Below are positions 19,216 to 25,270 of a stretch of 25,270 nt of DNA, piece after piece (position 1 is the first letter of the stretch; every line of letters begins with the position of its first letter). Source of the stretch: Zancudomyces culisetae (lineage: Eukaryota; Kickxellomycota; Harpellomycetes; Harpellales; Legeriomycetaceae); contig LSSK01001722.1 of the NCBI GenBank assembly GCA_001969505.1, positions 1 through 25,270 of the forward strand, given 5' to 3'. A program made the translations under genes and the position numbers. Under the pieces are notes generated by a model. That model saw only the letters and a program-made list of their open reading frames with translations, made no database searches and was not told the origin of the DNA.

Positions 19216-21827
19216 CAAAGGTAAGAACGTGTAGTTAGCTTGACTTAATTATCATTTGGATAAACTGGGAAATTCCTCAAGGAGTCAGGGTTCACTTGGA
19301 ACCAGTCTAATATTCGTAACCATTTATTGCGGGAGGCTAAATAAATCTATTTAATATTGGATATTATTGGCGTTTGTTGATGACAGTTTGATAAAACATG
19401 CGTATCAAATCACATTCGCAATTGCTTGCTCATGTCACTAAAAAAAAAAAGTATTAGGCATAAACTGAAGTGAGGCTGAGGTGCAATGGTTTTGCGTAAT
19501 GTAAAGAATTTTTTATTATTCTCATTGGAAGATAACGTAAAAATGATGAAAGATAGAGCAATATTTGTGAAGGTTCTTATCATTTCATTACTATGAGTTG
19601 AAGAAGGGGGTGAATACCCCACCCACCCACTCCACAACATTTGGTCTTTACAAATCATGGGTATTTATTTTTGGAAAGAGGTCCATTTTTCTGTTTACTA
19701 CTACTCAGATGACCAAAATCAAGCAGGATTTAAGTTATGAGAATGGGTTTTAACTAGGATCTTTGTTTCACGGATGTACCGGGTTACCAAATAGGTATTA
19801 ATGTTAGGGGTAGGTGGCTTTGGGAAAAATGTAGGCAAGTGTGTATGGAAAAGTTGTAGGGCCCACAATTTTGCTTGTTTGATTACAATGCTTTTTTGCC
19901 TTATTGGGAGGCATAGATCTGGAGTTCAATACAAGATTCAAAGAAGGAGTTTCAGTTTGACTAGTGGTTGGAAAAAAAAAAGTCAAAAATTTGTAAACTG
20001 GAAGGTGAATTAATTTGTTTTAATCAAGGTGTGATTGTTTTAATTATTCCGAAATATTTCTAAACAAAAAGGTGGTTTCAGCGTTGGGTTAGTTTCACAT
20101 GCTAATCAATTCAGCGAAAAAATAAACGATAGGACAGACAAAAAATTTCCTTACTAAGAAAGCCAGGGAAAAGGTTGAAATAATGTAAAAAACGTGCCAG
20201 TTTTTTAGTATCTTGCTGAGGCCCTTAATTTCAGTATGATTGTCTTCTTGCATACTTGTCCAAACTGCACAGGTAAACACAGCCCATGTTAATACATACC
20301 ATAAAATAGGGAAAAAAAACGTTTTTCTATTATCATCAAAGTCATACCGTCAGCCTCCCTTTAAACTGGCCTTCCGATTTCTGTTCTGCAAAAACGTTTT
20401 ACCACTTATATGGTGGGGAGGAAAATCATACCATTTTAGCCTTGAAGGTAATAGAAAGGAAATTAATAAATAAACAATAAATATAATATAATAAAATATA
20501 ATAAAATAAAAGACAAGCTGAAATCCGGCCTTTTATGATTAGCAATAATGATGCGATAAATTGTGCGGAAGGAACAGGTAGATTTGTAATTCCGTGCATT
20601 GGGTAATAAAAATATAGGACATTCTTTTGGGGAACTTATTAAATAAATGGTCAACTCTCAAAAACCCATTTGCCAAACATAAACGCCATTGTATGAGAAA
20701 AACTGACTTTTATAAATAAAGTGCTAGGACTTACGTAATATTTATTGATGCAAAAAAGTTTATCAGTTATATCGAACCAGAGGCAATTTGAATAGGTAAA
20801 AAAACATAATATTTCAAAGTTTTGAATTCAAATTGGTCAGATAACTGAAGTAATAAATAGGGTGACATTAGCGTGCTCTATTATCTACGTTTATCAGTAC
20901 AATCTAAGAGCCTTATTTGAAATATATAAATTTTCAATTGGTGGTTGCTTTTTTAACAGACGCCATAGAAAAAAAAAATTTTTTTTTGAGAAGCAATGGA
21001 CATGAGAAGCTGAACCACACGTGCAAATTCAGCTCATACCTCTTTATTCTTTATTCCCCCCAAAAAAAAAGTTTTTATTTTACACGAGTATTATATTATT
21101 CTAGAGATCTATTGGTCAGTTATTAGTAGCGCAAAGCATTTTTTTTCCAGCCTATAGAAATTGAACTTTGTTACCCTAATTGATTTGAAATAAAACGTTT
21201 ATCGATGGACAATACAAATGTGATTTGTAGATAAGAATGGGATGCGGGTATGAACAAAAATAGCAAAGAGATGCTTTAATTAAACACTTTTCACAATCCC
21301 AATAGAATTTATGTGTCTTGATTGTTCCATTTTTTCAAGTTTTTTTTTTTTGTTGCTTGGGGTTCAAAATTGCTAAGGAATGACAGAATCAGATGGAATA
21401 TGCGGAAGAAGTAGAGAAACTGAGAAAAGAAAAAATATGACCTGAAAAAAGCCATGATTTTTGGAGTAAGCGCAAGTATTTATGTTGGTAGTGTGATTAT
21501 TATTATTGCGCTATTCAAAAAAAAAATTTTGAAGGGAATATGAAAAAATTTTCAATGTGGGAGATAATATCAAAATGGCCAAGAAGATTCATTAACCTAT
21601 TTTCTAAGCCGTGATTTACGTAGAAACGGTGTAATTTAAAACCACCATTGGTTCATATCAAAACAATCTCTCCGAGATGTTACAATTGTATATGTTTTTT
21701 TGGTAATGACAGTGGTCTAATGTTTTAATTTATATTCATACCTGAGCAAAGCATAAATAAATAAACGTCTATTTCTTTAATGTGGTTTGAAATTCCCTCG
21801 CTCCTACATTTTTTTTTTTGAAAAACA

Positions 21828-21835
21828 TATAAAAG
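21828..21835 (+). promoter_or_regulatory. TATA box of the zinc-finger gene
   Basis: TATAAAAG about 140 bases upstream of the ATG at 21970, followed by an A-rich leader. Its spacing is typical for yeast TATA promoters. Confidence 0.55.
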
Positions 21836-21969
21836 CTGTGAACCTGAAAGTCTTGGTTCCCCAACTTTTTAAAAATACTTTTAAGGCTTTATACAAAGAA
21901 TACAAAATCAAGTATAGCAAAGAATCAATATATTAAGCGTTTGTACCCTTCAAAAGATACTTTATCAGA

Positions 21970-22692
21970 ATGGATATTAGTGACTTACTATCGGAGCCTA
22001 CAGGCAACAACTATTTCGAAAAGCAAAACTCAGGTCTTGCATATCTTTTTACAGCAAGTACCATAAAGATTGAGGCTGATGGTCCAAAACCGTTCAAATG
22101 CACATATGGGGGATGTACCAGTGAATTTGCAAGAAAATCGGATTTATATAGACACATCAGAATACATACAGGCGATAGACCTTTCAAGTGTACATGGGAA
22201 GGGTGTGATAAAAAGTTTATTCAACGATCCGCACTTAAGGTGCATATCCGAACACACACAGGAGAAAAACCACACTCTTGTGAGGTTTGCTTTAGAAAGT
22301 TTAGTGACTCTTCATCTCTTGCGAGACACAGGAGGATACATACAGGTGCAAAGCCCTACTTGTGTACCTTTCCAGGATGCCTTAAAAGGTTTACTCGAAA
22401 AACAAGCCTCACCAAACATTCAGCAACGCACAACCATGTCAGCTCGGATATACAAACCACATTGGAACAAAAATTAAATTCAACCAACTTTGCTATCTCC
22501 CGTGTATATGACGACCAGTACTATTTGAAGCCTGAAAACAGCTATAGTACTCCTGCAACCCCAATGAATACAGTAATAGATAGCCCATACATGGGATCCT
22601 CAAAATACAGCCCATTCTCCTCTTCTACGCTCTACTCCAAATCGGCACCTATTACAAGAGCGCACTCCCCCACCCCCTCTAGAGAATACTGA
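21970..22692 (+). CDS. Four-finger C2H2 transcription factor
   Basis: A 240-residue intronless protein, almost certainly a sequence-specific nuclear DNA-binding factor. Four fingers are contiguous: C44/C49/H62/H66, C74/C79/H92/H96, C104/C107/H120/H124 and C132/C137/H150/H154. Three have CX4C and the third has CX2C. Linkers TGDRPF, TGEKPH and TGAKPY are canonical. Recognition-helix segments read RKSDLYRH, QRSALKVH, DSSSLARH and RKTSLTKH. The order QRSAL, then SDSSSLARHRRIH, then an F-T-R-K/R-T-x-L-T finger matches, from memory, a group of uncharacterised C2H2 factors in filamentous ascomycetes. The N-terminus (MDISDLLSEP) is short and mildly acidic. The C-terminal 80 residues are Ser/Thr/Pro/Tyr-rich with several SP/TP sites, so kinase control is plausible. 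I cannot name the target genes or an orthologue. Confidence 0.93.
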   Translation: MDISDLLSEPTGNNYFEKQNSGLAYLFTASTIKIEADGPKPFKCTYGGCTSEFARKSDLYRHIRIHTGDRPFKCTWEGCDKKFIQRSALKVHIRTHTGEKPHSCEVCFRKFSDSSSLARHRRIHTGAKPYLCTFPGCLKRFTRKTSLTKHSATHNHVSSDIQTTLEQKLNSTNFAISRVYDDQYYLKPENSYSTPATPMNTVIDSPYMGSSKYSPFSSSTLYSKSAPITRAHSPTPSREY

Positions 22693-22852
22693 TGCTACTT
22701 ATAGTGCGAATCTAGTCTTGTATTTTTTAGCCCCTCTTCTAAGGAGAAATGGAAATCCTTCCTCCTCAGTATTCATAGGATTCTTCTCTTGTTGCATCAT
22801 CAACCTTTATGTATGATGTGGTGTGGTATGGTATGGTATCAAAGCATACACA

Positions 22853-22866
22853 TATATATATATATA
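22853..22866. repeat. (TA)7 microsatellite
   Basis: Alternating TA run flanked by CA-rich sequence, about 160 bases after the zinc-finger stop codon. TA/TATA-rich elements often act in yeast 3'-end formation. Confidence 0.7.
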
Positions 22867-23453
22867 CACACAAGAGTAGACTGCCAGCAACGATAGTCAT
22901 TCTTTACCAAGTGACTGCGTGGTAACCCAAATAGAAAATCTACTTAGTATTTTAGAATAGCAAAAAGATACATAACGGGCTGTCTCTCACTTCATTGCTT
23001 GAAAATTATATTATGTGAAGAGAATGTTAGTATCTTTGTTTTCACCACCCAGTAGACTTACAGCTTGGCATTTTCTTTTCTCTTTCATCATTATTTCTTG
23101 TACAACATTATGCAATTTGATTGTTCTGGGAGTTTTTGTTTTTTATTTGGCACTAGTTGTAGATATATATATTATCTCCCAGTTAAATTTGTAAACTTAT
23201 GTGGAAATAAAAAAATGTGTTTTAAACAAAACTAAGTATGTGAAATATGCCAAGTCCTACAGCTCCACTTTGCTTTCAGCACTTTTTTTTGTGCATCGTA
23301 TGAGTAAGAGGCATATGGATTTGTGGAATATACTTTTTCACTATCTGAATAGATACTTTCATATCGTATTATATTGAACAAGGTAGATAATGAAAATTTT
23401 GGGTTGGTTCAACGAGCTAGATTCACTAATAATTTTTTATGAAAAGATATTTG

Positions 23454-23474
23454 ACACTTATAACGTATAAGTGT
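23454..23474. repeat. Inverted repeat, 9 bp arms with 3 bp spacer
   Basis: ACACTTATA and TATAAGTGT are exact reverse complements around ACG. It could form a small hairpin or be a dimeric factor site. No gene lies next to it. Confidence 0.85.
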
Positions 23475-23615
23475 TTATTTAAAGCGATAAGCACTGACAA
23501 TAACGAACAGATACTCGTTCGAACCTGATCGGGTCAGATTTACAGAAAATTAAGTGAAGTGTGTGTCACGAAAATCATTTCAATTTCACGGAAAGTACCA
23601 CCAATTTTGTGGTCT

Positions 23616-23640
23616 CCCTTCCCTCTCCCTTCCCTCTCCC
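23616..23640 (-). other. Polypyrimidine repeat with minus-strand quadruplex potential
   Basis: Two-and-a-part copies of an 11-base CCCTTCCCTCT unit give five CCC runs spaced by 2-3 bases. The minus strand therefore has five GGG runs, and the tract is homopurine/homopyrimidine. Confidence 0.65.
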
Positions 23641-25270
23641 TGCTTCTCCAATAAAATACGGCAAATGCATGCTCTACTAATTTTTTTTTCAGTTTTGTTA
23701 GGATTTCATACACCAAATCAGCGTATATTTTACTGAAACGCAGTAAAAAATATCCCCTATAGTTCATAACATTAAAGTGGAATACTTGAATACTAACATC
23801 CCCGCATAATTTTGTAGGGAAACTTGTATTACCTTTTATTTGTACGCATATTTTGGAAGGTGAGCTAAAATTGGGTAAATTGAAGACTGAAGATTGAGCA
23901 TCAAGCATAATGAAAAGATAAGACGATGCAATTCCCCTAAAAATGTAAAATCTTGCCACCGGAAAATAATTTTTGTAAAGCTTCTCAATAAATAAATTAT
24001 ATCAGAGCGTCGCTCTTTGGAATCATTCATGTCAACATTCGCTTCGTTTGGTAGGAAAAGGGCGGAATACTATTTTGGATTACCACAGCATAGTTCCAAA
24101 CCAAGGGATAGTAAAGTAACACATTAACGAGTTTTAGGCTTGTGATAACGTAGACTCATATGATATTTCCACAAAGTGGATCAGGTAAATTTCTCATAGC
24201 AATTCAAGAGTCCTAAATGGGGAACCAGTGCTGATAGAAAATTTTTCTTTTATTAAATTGAGAATGTGGACGGAGGCTACAGTGTTTCACTACTATTTAA
24301 TAAAACAGCAGTGACTCCAGCTAGCCATTTATTAAACCTTAAACGAACGTCTTGAATCGATGCCCATCGGGTATGAATACTTGAGCGTGTCGAAGGGGAA
24401 TAGGATGAGGTTAGATTATATATTGATTTTTTTAGAAACTTTTTAATGAAATAAACCTTATTCTGCCATTAAAATAAATACAGGTAGATACGATGAGAAA
24501 CAACCTCAATTAACCAACTTTGAGTGGGTATATAGTTCCTAGATGAACAAAGGGGGGGGGGGTTGATTATAAAGATGTTGTGCAATAATATTATTTTTTA
24601 GTTGTATGTGATGTTTAATTAATAGGTTATAGTGGAAAAAAATAAGATCAGAGTAGGAGAGACATAAATGCCTGGGTTTAAAATGATTTTAATGTGTAAA
24701 AAAGCAAAGTATTATTTCATAAATGTTTGGAATAGTAAAAGTGTATTGAGGGTGAATAAACGGTCGATATTTTTGCTAATAAAATAGAATAGCAGAATAA
24801 GCGCAATTGAATAGGAAGAAATGGGATTATATAAAAAACAGCAGGAAATCTTGTGACAGAACTATAGTGAGGCATGAGCAAATAAATTCACATATGTATT
24901 GCATGGATCCATTTTCGCTATTGGGCAGCAGGATGGGTTTTGTAAATGCAATTTTAATGAATATAACGAAACTCGAGAAGTGTATTTAAATGATTTATAA
25001 TCATATATACTTGATTGTAGGCAAAAGTAACTCGGACGTGTAATGCGCTTTTTCAAGTGTATAAGTTTCTGTTTTTATAAAAATATGATCCAAATTTGAG
25101 TATGTACAAAGAAAACTGGCACCTATAAAAAAGCATAAATAGTCCACGACTTTTCTCAAAAAAGACAAGAAAATATCAATCATAAAACCACCTAGTATTT
25201 CATACTAAATACAAAAAGAAAACAATAATACCAATAAGGTTGACTAATAAACCAATACAAACCAAAATAA

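Larger units (their letters stand above)
17761..21827. other. 4 kb gene-poor intergenic region
   Basis: AT-rich with frequent A and T runs and only short open frames, none with a recognisable domain. It contains a 14 bp tandem repeat (18219-18260), a G-rich quadruplex-type tract (19193-19215) and long A/T runs near 20970. It probably serves as the extended upstream region of the zinc-finger gene; non-coding transcription cannot be judged from sequence alone. Confidence 0.4.
22693..25270. other. 2.6 kb region without supportable genes
   Basis: It begins with the zinc-finger gene 3' flank, including TG-rich sequence (near 22815-22840) and a TA microsatellite (22853-22866). The rest is AT-rich. 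A 139-codon minus-strand frame (23540-23959) is the longest open stretch but has no recognisable motif. A run of 11 G occurs at 24552-24562. No tRNA or repeat family was recognised. Confidence 0.4.

Noticed and set aside
23505-23540. GTTCGAACC-like sequence suggesting a tRNA B box
   Set aside because: The flanking bases cannot form a T-arm or an acceptor stem on either strand.
24552-24562. Run of 11 G considered as a telomere-like or quadruplex element
   Set aside because: A single homopolymer without repeat structure; it may even be a length error in assembly.

Overview
The window looks like nuclear DNA of an ascomycete yeast. It is AT-rich, several genes carry short spliceosomal introns (GTAAGT-type donors, TACTAAC-type branch sites, YAG acceptors), and the recognisable proteins are typical fungal housekeeping proteins. 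CUG codons fall on invariant leucine positions of the cyclin signature and of the CPSF-73 beta-lactamase fold, so the lineage reads CUG as leucine and is not in the CUG-Ser clades. Introns inside ordinary housekeeping genes and long intergenic stretches (up to 4.2 kb) fit an early-diverging or intron-retaining budding yeast better than a Saccharomyces-like genome. The species cannot be fixed from the sequence.

Layout. Positions 111-2418 (minus) hold a multi-exon pfkB kinase of the pseudouridine kinase type, secure for 111-1499 and tentative upstream. Positions 3206-5302 (minus) encode a B-type mitotic cyclin with a very long N-terminal region. A 3.2 kb, strongly T-rich divergent intergenic region follows. 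Positions 8463-9338 (plus) encode an unrecognised acidic protein with two CX4C...HX3H fingers and a basic coiled-coil tail. Positions 9872-12393 (plus, three exons) encode the pre-mRNA 3'-end endonuclease Ysh1/CPSF-73. Converging on it with 53 bp between stop codons is 12447-13673 (minus), a divergent prephenate dehydratase (Pha2-like). After 2 kb of intergenic DNA come a PMP3/SNA small membrane protein (15658-15867), a small spliced coiled-coil protein that may be the DASH subunit Hsk3 (16938-17324), and an orphan 82-codon ORF (17512-17760). A 4.2 kb gene-poor stretch leads to a four-finger C2H2 transcription factor (21970-22692). The last 2.6 kb shows no supportable gene.

The genes do not form a pathway or cluster. 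They are independent units: nucleoside salvage, cell cycle, mRNA 3'-end processing, phenylalanine synthesis, membrane homeostasis, perhaps kinetochore, and transcription. I found no transposon, LTR, CRISPR array, rRNA or convincing tRNA, and no obviously new multi-gene system. The points most worth a second look are the divergent regulatory half of the prephenate dehydratase, the tiny 5' exons and possible frame-shifting cassette exon of the kinase gene, the competing splice acceptors in the Hsk3-like gene, the finger/coil protein of unknown family, and several quadruplex-capable tracts in otherwise AT-rich DNA.
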